DNA of 6,026 bases from an uncultured Flavobacterium sp. (GCF_937876455.1 NZ_CALFIG010000177.1:1-6026); one strand, 5' to 3'; shown: positions 1 through 6,026, numbered from the stretch's first letter. Made by a program: numbers and translations. The notes: generated by a model from the sequence alone, not told the origin.

Positions 1-2888
1 GTTTCGTCGTGTAAAAGAAGTAATTGGTTGAATAAATCAATACATGTTTTTGAAGATAGCCATATAAACAATTTCTCAAAATTTAAAAGAGCATAAAGCC
101 ACAACATTTTATTATTTTTATTTTTAGCTACTTCTTCTGGTGTTCCAAAAGCGACTAATTTTCCTCCATTTTCACCACCTTCTGGGCCTATGTCAATAAT
201 GTAATCTGCACATTTTATAAGTTCTAAGTTATGTTCAATCACAATAATAGAATGCCCTTTTTCGATTAAGGCTTCAAAAGAAGTTAATAATTTTTTAATA
301 TCATGAAAGTGAAGACCAGTTGTGGGTTCGTCAAAAACAAATATCATTTTTTCTTTCGTTGCTCCTTTAACTAAGAATGATGCTAATTTTATTCGTTGGG
401 CCTCTCCACCGGATAAGGTAGAAGAAGATTGTCCCAATTGTACATAACCTAACCCTACATTTTGAAGAGGTTGCAGTTTTTGTGTAATCTTGGTTTGACC
501 GTGTGTGCTAAAAAAAAGCAAAGCCTCATCAATAGTCATTTTTAAGATATCATCAATATTTTTGGTTTCAAAAGTAACTTCTAAAACTTCTTTTTTGAAA
601 CGTTTTCCATTACATACCTCACATTCCAAATGCACATCAGCCATAAATTGCATTTCTATGGTAACTTCGCCATCGCCTTTACAGGTTTCACATCTACCAC
701 CTTCTACATTAAAAGAAAAATGTTTGGCTTGGTATCCTCTTAATTTAGATGTAGTTTGTTTAGCATATAAATCTCTTATATCATCATACGCTTTAATATA
801 GGTAACGGGATTTGACCTAGAACTTCTTCCAATAGGATTTTGATCTACATATTCAATATTTTTGATATGTGAAAAACTTCCTTCTAGGGTAGAAAATTGA
901 CCTGCTTTTTCGCCAATACCCGTTAATTTTTTTTGAAGTGCTGGAAACAAAATTTTCTTGACTAATGTGCTTTTTCCACTACCAGAAACACCCGTTATTA
1001 CGGTTAAGCAATCTAAAGGAAAAATAACATCTATATTTTTTAAATTATTTTCTCTAGCACCTTTTATCTCGATATAATTTTTATAACTACGTCTTCTTTT
1101 TGGCACCTCAATACTTTTTCTTCCTGATAAGTAGTCTGCTGTCAACGAATCACTAGTAAGGATTTCGTTAAACGTTCCTTGTGCCACTAATTGTCCGCCA
1201 TGGGTTCCTGCTTCTGGCCCAATATCGATAATCATATCTGACGCTTTCATAATGTCTTCATCGTGCTCAACTACAATAACGGTATTGCCTAATTTTTTTA
1301 GATTTTCCAAAACTGAAACTAATTTTTCAGTGTCTTTTGGATGTAACCCAATACTTGGTTCATCTAAAATATACATAGAACCTACTAAACTACTTCCTAA
1401 CGATGTAGCCAAGTTAATACGTTGTGATTCTCCACCTGATAAAGTAGCAGAATTTCTATTTAATGTTAGGTAATTTAAACCAACATCATTTAAAAATTGT
1501 AGCCTGTTTTGAATTTCTAAGAGTAAACGTTTAGCTACTTTAAAATCATATTCAGATAATTGTAAATTATCAAAAAAAGGTATTAATTTACTAATAGGTA
1601 AGTCAACTAAATCAGAAATAGTACTACCACCCACTTTTACATAGTTTGTTTCAATACGTAAGCGTTTACCTTTACAAATAGGACATTTTGTTTTTCCTCT
1701 GTATCTAGAAAGTAAAACTCTATTTTGAATTTTATAATTAGTAGCTTCTAAGTCTTTGAAAAAGTCATGTAAACCTGTAAAATACTTATTTCCTTCCCAA
1801 ATTAATTGTTTTTGCTCAAGTGAAAGTTCAAAATAAGGCTTGTGTATAGGGAAATCAAATTTATGAGAATTGTTTACCAACTGGTCTCTGTACCAACTCA
1901 TGCTTTCGCCTCGCCAAGGAAAAATTGCATTTTCATAAACAGATAAAGCAGTGTTTGGAATGACTAATTCCTCATCAATACCTATGATACTTCCATAGCC
2001 TTCACAAGAAGGGCAAGCGCCATATGGATTATTAAAACTGAATAAATGAATATTGGGTTCTAAAAAATCGAGGTTGTCTAATTGAAAATTAGTATTGAAA
2101 ATGGTACGTTCATTTGATTCGACATTTTGAATGTACAATTCACCTTTTCCTTCATAAAAAGCAATTTGTATCGCATCAGCAATTCGATTATAAAATTCTT
2201 CTTCGTTTTTTACAACTATACGATCTATAATCAATAGAATTTCTTTATTGCTTAATGATTTTTCATCAATCATTTCCAGCGTAGCAACAAAATCATCTAA
2301 ACGTACAACTTGGTTATCTATACAAATACGAGCAAACCCTTGTTGAAGTAAAACATTTAATTTATTGAGTAATTTTCGACCTTCTTCTAGATGAATAGGA
2401 GCAAGTAATAACCATTTTGACTCAATAGGTAAAGATTGAATGTGTGAAACCACATCAGAAACCGTATGCTTTTTTACTTCAAGTCCAGAAATAGGGGAAT
2501 AAGTTTTACCTATTCTTGCAAAAAGTAATTTTAGATAATCATAAATTTCAGTAGAAGTTCCGACTGTTGAACGCGCATTTGTAGTGTTTACTTTTTGTTC
2601 AATAGCAATAGCAGGTGCAATTCCTTTGATATATTCTACCTTTGGTTTATCTAATTTTCCTAAAAATTGTCTAGCATAAGAAGATAGACTTTCTACATAT
2701 CTTCTCTGACCTTCTGCATAAAGTGTGTCAAATGCTAAGCTAGATTTACCAGATCCTGAAAGTCCTGTAATAACTACTAATTCATTTCGAGGAATGGCTA
2801 CATCAATATTTTTTAAATTGTGTAATTGTGCTCCTTTAATTAGAATGAATTTTTTAGGATTTAAGGCTGTAATATCTTTAGGTATCAT
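1..2888 (-). CDS. uvrA: UvrABC system protein A (excinuclease ABC subunit A), 3' end outside the window
   Basis: UvrA is the cytosolic ATPase that dimerises, scans DNA with UvrB and recognises bulky lesions in nucleotide excision repair. 962 residues are visible. Both ABC modules are complete: Walker A GLSGSGKS with Lys48 and GVSGSGKS with Lys639; signatures LSGGE at 483-487 and 825-829; Walker B DEPS at 509-512 and DEPT at 853-856. The second module holds the zinc finger C733-X2-C736-X19-C756-X2-C759. In the first module only CPSC (292-295) is seen; the partner CxxC is absent. The start ATG (2886-2888) is well fixed: an in-frame TAA (2892-2894) lies one codon upstream, and a promoter-like TATCTTTG ends 19 bp before it. 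The body matches the family closely, but after residue 924 the usual short ending (of the type SYTGKYL) is missing and the frame stays open for about 38 more residues to the edge. E. coli UvrA has 940 residues, so the tail is extended, replaced or disrupted. Identity is certain; the C-terminus is not. Confidence 0.97.
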   Translation of the reverse strand, partial: MIPKDITALNPKKFILIKGAQLHNLKNIDVAIPRNELVVITGLSGSGKSSLAFDTLYAEGQRRYVESLSSYARQFLGKLDKPKVEYIKGIAPAIAIEQKVNTTNARSTVGTSTEIYDYLKLLFARIGKTYSPISGLEVKKHTVSDVVSHIQSLPIESKWLLLAPIHLEEGRKLLNKLNVLLQQGFARICIDNQVVRLDDFVATLEMIDEKSLSNKEILLIIDRIVVKNEEEFYNRIADAIQIAFYEGKGELYIQNVESNERTIFNTNFQLDNLDFLEPNIHLFSFNNPYGACPSCEGYGSIIGIDEELVIPNTALSVYENAIFPWRGESMSWYRDQLVNNSHKFDFPIHKPYFELSLEQKQLIWEGNKYFTGLHDFFKDLEATNYKIQNRVLLSRYRGKTKCPICKGKRLRIETNYVKVGGSTISDLVDLPISKLIPFFDNLQLSEYDFKVAKRLLLEIQNRLQFLNDVGLNYLTLNRNSATLSGGESQRINLATSLGSSLVGSMYILDEPSIGLHPKDTEKLVSVLENLKKLGNTVIVVEHDEDIMKASDMIIDIGPEAGTHGGQLVAQGTFNEILTSDSLTADYLSGRKSIEVPKRRRSYKNYIEIKGARENNLKNIDVIFPLDCLTVITGVSGSGKSTLVKKILFPALQKKLTGIGEKAGQFSTLEGSFSHIKNIEYVDQNPIGRSSRSNPVTYIKAYDDIRDLYAKQTTSKLRGYQAKHFSFNVEGGRCETCKGDGEVTIEMQFMADVHLECEVCNGKRFKKEVLEVTFETKNIDDILKMTIDEALLFFSTHGQTKITQKLQPLQNVGLGYVQLGQSSSTLSGGEAQRIKLASFLVKGATKEKMIFVFDEPTTGLHFHDIKKLLTSFEALIEKGHSIIVIEHNLELIKCADYIIDIGPEGGENGGKLVAFGTPEEVAKNKNNKMLWLYALLNFEKLFIWLSSKTCIDLFNQLLLLHDE

Positions 2889-2907
2889 CGTTTAAAGCGA
2901 ATTTTTG

Positions 2908-2915
2908 CAAAGATA
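2908..2915 (-). promoter_or_regulatory. Candidate -7 element of the uvrA promoter
   Basis: The minus strand reads TATCTTTG, a full match to the Bacteroidota -7 consensus TAnnTTTG. It ends 19 bp before the uvrA ATG, which would give a leader of only about 10-15 nt. No good -33 TTTG is present at the expected distance; the closest is TTTA at 2940-2943, 24 bp away. The call therefore rests on the -7 match and its position. No SOS-type operator was recognised near it. Confidence 0.5.
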
Positions 2916-3010
2916 CTCTTTTTAGTCTAATTTTTTCTGTAAACTCAGTTACTTTGTTTTATTAATTATGAGGTGATATTGTGTGAAAAATGTTATTTTT
3001 TTAAATAAAA

Positions 3011-3043
3011 TTTGCTTTTTCAAAATATTTAACATTATATTTG
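3011..3043 (+). promoter_or_regulatory. Candidate housekeeping promoter for the sigma factor gene
   Basis: TTTG at 3011-3014 and TATATTTG at 3036-3043 match the Bacteroidota -33 (TTTG) and -7 (TAnnTTTG) elements, with a 21-bp spacer inside the range known for this group. Transcription would start near 3049, giving a leader of roughly 80 nt before the ATG at 3128. This suggests that the sigma factor gene is transcribed by the primary sigma factor rather than only by its own product. The rest of the 2889-3127 gap is A+T-rich, and I see no small gene or RNA in it. Confidence 0.6.
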
Positions 3044-3114
3044 CTTATTAACTGCAAAAAACAAGGCTTATAGTATAAAAATACTTTTTAGAAATTTTAT
3101 TGTCCCAAACAACT

Positions 3115-3120
3115 AAAAGG
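3115..3120 (+). promoter_or_regulatory. Shine-Dalgarno-like site before the sigma factor gene
   Basis: AAAAGG lies 7 bp before the ATG at 3128 and supports that start. It stands out because the other starts in this window have only A- or T-rich leaders, as is common in Bacteroidota. Confidence 0.4.
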
Positions 3121-3127
3121 TATAACT

Positions 3128-3715
3128 ATGGCTAATCATGTTCAAACTTCAGACGCAGTTTTAGTAAGAAACTATTGTAATGGCGATGAATCGGCATTGT
3201 CTATTTTAATTTCAAGACATCAAGCAAAAGTATATGGATTTATATATGCTAAAGTAGGCAATCGCGATATAAGTGATGATATTTTCCAAGATACTTTCAT
3301 TAAAGTAATTAAAACCTTAAAAGCAAATACGTATAATGAGGAAGGTAAATTTTTGCCTTGGGTAATGCGTATTGCGCACAATTTAACAATCGATTATTTT
3401 AGACATGCAAAAAAGATGCCTTTTCAACGTGAAACAGATGAATATAGTATTTTTAACTTTATGTCAGATTCATCTTTAACTATAGAAGATCAAATTATTG
3501 AGGGTCAAATTGAGTCCGATGTGCAAAAATTAATAGAATCTTTGCCAGAAGACCAACAAGAAGTGTTGAAATTGCGCTATTATGATGATTTAAGTTTTAA
3601 AGAAATTGCAGATTTAACAGGTGTGAGTATTAATACAGCTTTAGGTAGAATGCGCTATGCTGTAATTAATTTAAGAAAAATTGTAGAGAAAAATAATATA
3701 GTTTTGACTAACTAA
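3128..3715 (+). CDS. ECF-type RNA polymerase sigma-70 factor
   Basis: Alternative sigma factor of 195 residues, a normal length for the extracytoplasmic-function (group 4) class. Region 2 spans about residues 24-95: the core-binding and -10-recognition helices include DDIFQDTFIKV (50-60) and FLPWVMRIAHNLTIDYFRHAKK (75-96), the typical pattern of W, R, A.N and D..R residues. A linker of about 35 residues, rich in acidic and polar residues, follows. Region 4 spans about 132-187, with SLPEDQQEVLKLRYYDDLSF leading into the helix-turn-helix that reads the -35 element (KEIADLTGVSINTALGRM). There is no region 1 or 3 and no extra C-terminal domain. The gene has its own promoter candidate and a Shine-Dalgarno-like site. 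A 60-codon gene follows after 9 bp, probably in the same transcript. No membrane anti-sigma factor (FecR or zinc-binding type) is encoded next to it, so the controlling signal is unknown. The class is certain; the regulon is not. Confidence 0.95.
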   Translation: MANHVQTSDAVLVRNYCNGDESALSILISRHQAKVYGFIYAKVGNRDISDDIFQDTFIKVIKTLKANTYNEEGKFLPWVMRIAHNLTIDYFRHAKKMPFQRETDEYSIFNFMSDSSLTIEDQIIEGQIESDVQKLIESLPEDQQEVLKLRYYDDLSFKEIADLTGVSINTALGRMRYAVINLRKIVEKNNIVLTN

Positions 3716-3724
3716 TACAATAAT

Positions 3725-3907
3725 ATGAAAGTTGATTCGTTATATAATTTTAAACTCAATTATATGGCAAAACTTTACACAAAGAAAAAAGCTGAAGAGC
3801 AAGAACTACTGCCTAGTAAAACAACAATTAATTTTATCTTGAGTTATTCGAAAGCTTTAAAAATGGTAAAAGTGGGTAGGCTTACCTTTGAAAATCTTTC
3901 TAATTAA
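3725..3907 (+). CDS. Small protein of unknown function, co-transcribed with the sigma factor
   Basis: This 60-codon gene begins 9 bp after the sigma factor stop and ends 3 bp before a strong terminator, so it is most likely the last gene of a two-gene operon. I do not assign a function. The protein has a lysine- and glutamate-rich stretch (about residues 16-27: KLYTKKKAEEQE) and then a probable amphipathic helix with PSKTTINFILSYSKALKMV (31-49). It has no signal peptide, no membrane span and no cysteine pair, so it would be soluble and cytosolic. Met14 (ATG at 3764) is an alternative start; the text after it, MAKLYTKKK, looks like a natural N-terminus. The ORF lies in the same frame as the sigma factor, separated by one TAA and three sense codons. 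I have a faint memory of similar short proteins after sigma factor genes in flavobacteria, which together with the placement makes it likely real. An anti-sigma or sigma-partner role is only a guess from position. Confidence 0.65.
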   Translation: MKVDSLYNFKLNYMAKLYTKKKAEEQELLPSKTTINFILSYSKALKMVKVGRLTFENLSN

Positions 3908-3910
3908 AGA

Positions 3911-3937
3911 AAATGCCTCAATTTTTTTGAGGCATTT
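3911..3937. terminator. Bidirectional hairpin terminator between the sigma operon and nth
   Basis: An 11-bp perfect stem, AAATGCCTCAA (3911-3921) with TTGAGGCATTT (3927-3937), encloses a TTTTT loop. T-rich sequence follows on the plus strand, and the minus strand has a T-rich tract (complement of the A-rich 3906-3914). It starts 3 bp after the small gene's stop and lies 8 bp beyond the nth stop, so it probably ends transcripts from both sides. Confidence 0.9.
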
Positions 3938-3945
3938 TTTTATTT

Positions 3946-4581
3946 TTATTTTATTAGTTCTTTTCTTCCAATTGTTTTCGTAATAATATCTTTTTCTAAG
4001 TTCCAACCACGCGCAGGAGAATATTCGCGGCCGTACCAAATGATTTGTAAATGTAAATCATTCCAGCAGTCTTTTGGGAATATACGTTTGGCATCTTTTT
4101 CAGTTTGTTGGACATTTTTACCATTAGATAACCCCCATCGATGCATTAATCGATGAATGTGAGTGTCCACGGGAAATGCAGGAACTCCAAATGCTTGGCT
4201 CATGACTACACTGGCTGTTTTATGTCCTACAGCAGGAAGAGCTTCTAATGCTTCAAAACTTTGAGGAACTTCACCATTGTATTTGTCAATTAAAATAGTT
4301 GATAAACCATGAATTCCTTTTGATTTCATAGGTGAAAGACCACACGGTCGAATAATTTCCTTAATTTCTTCCACACTCATTTTTACCATGTCATAAGGAT
4401 TGTCTGCTTTTGCAAAAAGTAGGGGTGTAATTTGATTTACACGCACATCTGTACATTGCGCAGACAAGAGTACAGCTATAAGTAGGGTATAAGGGTCTTT
4501 ATGGTCTAAGGGTATAGGAATTTCAGGATATAATTCTTTTAACGTATTTATAACAAATGTTACTTTTTCCTTTTTATTCAT
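3946..4581 (-). CDS. nth: Endonuclease III (DNA glycosylase / AP lyase) lacking the Fe-S cluster cysteines
   Basis: Endonuclease III removes oxidised pyrimidines such as thymine glycol and cuts the resulting abasic site by beta-elimination in base excision repair. The protein has 211 residues, the same length as the E. coli enzyme. Visible family marks: LLSAQCTD (38-45), the helix-hairpin-helix ALPAVGHKTASVV (114-126) with catalytic Lys121, and PVDTHIHR (137-144) with catalytic Asp139. Both catalytic residues are therefore present. The C-terminal loop that normally carries the four [4Fe-4S] ligands (C-X6-C-X2-C-X5-C) reads YGREYSPARGWNLEKD followed by about 13 more residues, with no cysteine after Cys172. 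The enzyme should thus fold without the cluster. The start ATG fits the family N-terminus. The gene is divergent from bcp across a 46-bp gap and shares a terminator with the sigma operon. A MutY assignment is unlikely because of the Lys121 and the absence of a MutT-like domain. Confidence 0.95.
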   Translation of the reverse strand: MNKKEKVTFVINTLKELYPEIPIPLDHKDPYTLLIAVLLSAQCTDVRVNQITPLLFAKADNPYDMVKMSVEEIKEIIRPCGLSPMKSKGIHGLSTILIDKYNGEVPQSFEALEALPAVGHKTASVVMSQAFGVPAFPVDTHIHRLMHRWGLSNGKNVQQTEKDAKRIFPKDCWNDLHLQIIWYGREYSPARGWNLEKDIITKTIGRKELIK

Positions 4582-4609
4582 TTTTCTACTTTTATTGCTT
4601 AACTTTAAA

Positions 4610-4617
4610 CAAATTTA
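4610..4617 (-). promoter_or_regulatory. Candidate -7 element of the nth promoter
   Basis: The minus strand reads TAAATTTG, a full match to TAnnTTTG, 28 bp before the nth ATG. No clear -33 TTTG lies upstream; that region would overlap the first codons of bcp. For bcp on the plus strand the best candidate is TAACTTTA (4600-4607), one mismatch from the consensus and also without a clear -33 element. A+T richness makes chance matches likely. Confidence 0.35.
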
Positions 4618-4627
4618 AACTAAAAAT

Positions 4628-5080
4628 ATGACACATTTAAAAATAGGTGATCAAGCTCCAAATTTTTCTGGAGTAGATCAAAATGGCAAAGAACATACTT
4701 TAGCGGATTACAAAGGTAAAAAATTAGTAGTCTTTTTTTACCCGAAAGCCAATACGCCAGGTTGTACGGCTGAAGCATGTGATTTAAGAGATAATTATGA
4801 GCGTTTTAAAGCAGCTAATTATGAGTTATTAGGTGTGAGTGCTGATACTATTAAAGCGCAAAAAAAATTCGAAGAGAACTATAATTTTCCTTTTGCATTA
4901 CTGGCAGATGAAACCAAATCTGTAATCCAAGCCTTTGGAGTTTGGGGACCAAAAAAATTTATGGGTAAAGAATATGATGGTATTCATCGTACTACTTTTG
5001 TTATTGATGAAAATGGAATGCTAACAGATATCATTACCGATGTGAAAACAAAAGCGCATACGGCTCAATTATTAAAATAA
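4628..5080 (+). CDS. bcp: Thioredoxin-dependent peroxiredoxin, Bcp/PrxQ type
   Basis: This cytosolic thiol peroxidase reduces hydrogen peroxide and organic hydroperoxides, with thioredoxin as the usual electron donor. The protein has 150 residues, close to the 156 of E. coli Bcp. The AhpC/TSA-type thioredoxin fold covers almost the whole chain: N-terminal LKIGDQAPNF (4-13), strand VVFFYPKANTPGCT (34-47) with the peroxidatic Cys46 in the P-x-x-x-T-x-x-C motif (PGCT), and Cys51 five residues on as resolving cysteine, the spacing that defines the atypical 2-Cys PrxQ group. Arg121 in GIHRTTFVID (118-127) is the conserved active-site arginine. ATG 4628 fits the family N-terminus; no Shine-Dalgarno site is seen. 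The gene is divergent from nth, which would place oxidant removal and oxidised-base repair under nearby promoters. A terminator follows directly. The assignment is secure. Confidence 0.97.
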   Translation: MTHLKIGDQAPNFSGVDQNGKEHTLADYKGKKLVVFFYPKANTPGCTAEACDLRDNYERFKAANYELLGVSADTIKAQKKFEENYNFPFALLADETKSVIQAFGVWGPKKFMGKEYDGIHRTTFVIDENGMLTDIITDVKTKAHTAQLLK

Positions 5081-5108
5081 AAAAAATCCCGATTATTCGG
5101 GATTTTTT
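5081..5108. terminator. Bidirectional hairpin terminator after bcp
   Basis: A 12-bp perfect stem pairs AAAAAATCCCGA (5081-5092) with TCGGGATTTTTT (5097-5108) around a TTAT loop. The A and T flanks serve as U-tracts on either strand. It begins at the base after the bcp stop codon and lies 2 bp from the stop of the convergent gene at 5111, so a single hairpin fills the whole gap and should end both transcripts. Confidence 0.92.
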
Positions 5109-5110
5109 AG

Positions 5111-6026
5111 TTATTCTGCTAATTCTTTTTCTTTTTGATAACCAAATAAGTGGTCTCGTTTTATTATATCTGCTACTCCTTCTGGTAACATCTGTTCCCA
5201 ACCTGGTTCGTTTTTGGTAATTTTTTTCAACACACTTCTGGAGAAAATTTCTAGAATTTTTTCATCATATAATTTTATATCAACCACTTTGCCGTTAAAC
5301 TTAAAGAATTTATACAATTCTTTCATTCGAGGATGTACTTTTAAATTATCTGAATCAATAATTGCTCCTGTTTCAGCATCTTTCATTGGATATAGATATA
5401 CTTTTAAATCACGGTAAAATAATTTACCAAAAGCTTCTAGTATACCTCCTGATAAATGACGGTAGTATTTTTCATCAAAAATATCAATCAAATTACTTAC
5501 TCCCATGGCTAATCCCATTCTAGATTTAGTAAAACTTGAAAAATATTCAACCACTTTAAAATATTCTTGAAAGTTTGAAATCATTACCGTTTGTCCTAAT
5601 GAACACAATAATTCTGCACGATCAAGAAAATCTCTTTCGTCAATTTCACCTTCAGCTTTTAAGTTTGAAAGTGTAATTTCAAAAACAACAAAAGTATTTT
5701 CTTTATCTACTTTATTTTCTTGTATAAACATTTCATACGATTGTTTATACATGTCCATATTTACTTTGGTAACCGGTCTAAAACTTCCTCTTAGTGCAAG
5801 GATGTTTTTTTTGTAAAGCACCGCTGCTGGGAGTATATTTTTGCCATCTGGGTTAAACATAACCGCATCTGTCATGCCATTTTTTACTAGTTGCAAACTC
5901 ATTAAACGATTATCTACATTAGCAAAACGTGGACCTGAGAAGTTGATGGTGTCAATCTCAAGTTGGTCTTTGTCTAAATGGTCATATAAATAACGCAATA
6001 ATTTTTTAGGATCGTTATGTTTGTAA
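5111..6026 (-). CDS. Conserved protein of uncertain function, C-terminal 304 residues; start outside the window
   Basis: The reading frame is open from its stop (5111-5113) to the right edge, so the gene starts beyond the window; the in-frame TTG at 5996-5998 should not be taken as its start. The text is well-formed coding sequence with a balanced soluble composition. Recognisable stretches, numbered from the first visible residue, are INFSGPRFANVDNRLMSLQL (27-46), LYKKNILALRGSFRPVTKVN (71-90), and a region around 130-150 rich in acidic residues with DRAELLCSLGQTVMISNFQE. The end reads LPEGVADIIKRDHLFGYQKE. There is no signal peptide, membrane span or beta-barrel pattern in the visible part. 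From memory this resembles a roughly 480-residue family in Bacteroidota that databases label nicotinate-nucleotide adenylyltransferase or TonB-dependent receptor. Neither label is supported here: I see no nucleotidyltransferase GxxH or ISSTxxR motif and no barrel. It is convergent with bcp, with a shared terminator between them. Real gene, function unknown. Confidence 0.85.
   Translation of the reverse strand, partial: YKHNDPKKLLRYLYDHLDKDQLEIDTINFSGPRFANVDNRLMSLQLVKNGMTDAVMFNPDGKNILPAAVLYKKNILALRGSFRPVTKVNMDMYKQSYEMFIQENKVDKENTFVVFEITLSNLKAEGEIDERDFLDRAELLCSLGQTVMISNFQEYFKVVEYFSSFTKSRMGLAMGVSNLIDIFDEKYYRHLSGGILEAFGKLFYRDLKVYLYPMKDAETGAIIDSDNLKVHPRMKELYKFFKFNGKVVDIKLYDEKILEIFSRSVLKKITKNEPGWEQMLPEGVADIIKRDHLFGYQKEKELAE

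Noticed and set aside
505..801. Plus-strand ORF of 98 codons
   Set aside because: It lies antisense to the second ATPase module and zinc finger of uvrA, which is unmistakable on the minus strand; its own protein is serine- and lysine-rich with no family resemblance.
1252..1473. Plus-strand ORF of 73 codons
   Set aside because: Antisense to the first LSGGE/Walker B region of uvrA; a shadow frame.
2889..3127. Possible small RNA, riboswitch or SOS box in the uvrA/sigma gap
   Set aside because: Only promoter-like elements are seen; no stable hairpin with a T-tract, no known riboswitch core and no recognisable LexA-type palindrome.
3857..4039. Minus-strand ORF of 60 codons
   Set aside because: It overlaps the end of nth in another frame, runs through the terminator hairpin and into the small gene's complement; composition is low-complexity Lys/Ile.
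5214..5417. Plus-strand ORF of 67 codons
   Set aside because: Antisense to the well-formed gene at 5111-6026; no protein-like features.
5996..5998. TTG as start of the right-edge gene
   Set aside because: The frame stays open upstream to the window edge with matching protein-like text (YKHNDPKKL), so the start must lie outside.

Overview
The window looks like a chromosomal core segment of a low-GC member of the Bacteroidota, most likely a flavobacterium. This rests on three things seen in the sequence: strong A+T richness in both genes and gaps, start codons that mostly lack a Shine-Dalgarno sequence, and gap sequences matching the Bacteroidota housekeeping promoter (-33 TTTG, -7 TAnnTTTG). 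Species-level placement is not possible from this window.

Layout, left to right. Positions 1-2888 (minus) hold almost all of uvrA, the damage-sensing ATPase of nucleotide excision repair; its 3' end runs off the left edge with an unusual tail. A 239-bp gap (2889-3127) carries divergent promoter candidates. Positions 3128-3715 (plus) encode an ECF-type sigma factor, followed 9 bp later and in the same frame by a 60-codon gene (3725-3907). A strong hairpin terminator (3911-3937) separates this pair from nth (3946-4581, minus), an endonuclease III homologue with none of the usual iron-sulfur cysteines. A 46-bp gap separates nth from the divergent bcp-type peroxiredoxin gene (4628-5080, plus). 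A second terminator (5081-5108) stands between bcp and a convergent partial gene of unknown function (5111 to the right edge, minus).

The genes share a theme: UvrA finds bulky lesions, Nth removes oxidised pyrimidines, and the peroxiredoxin removes the peroxides that cause oxidative damage. The sigma factor could in principle control part of this set, but nothing in the sequence proves it. I see no tRNA, rRNA, CRISPR array or complete mobile element. The window is mostly ordinary housekeeping DNA. The points most worth a second look are the aberrant UvrA C-terminus at the left edge, the absence of Fe-S ligands in Nth, the incomplete first zinc module of UvrA, and the small gene coupled to the sigma factor.
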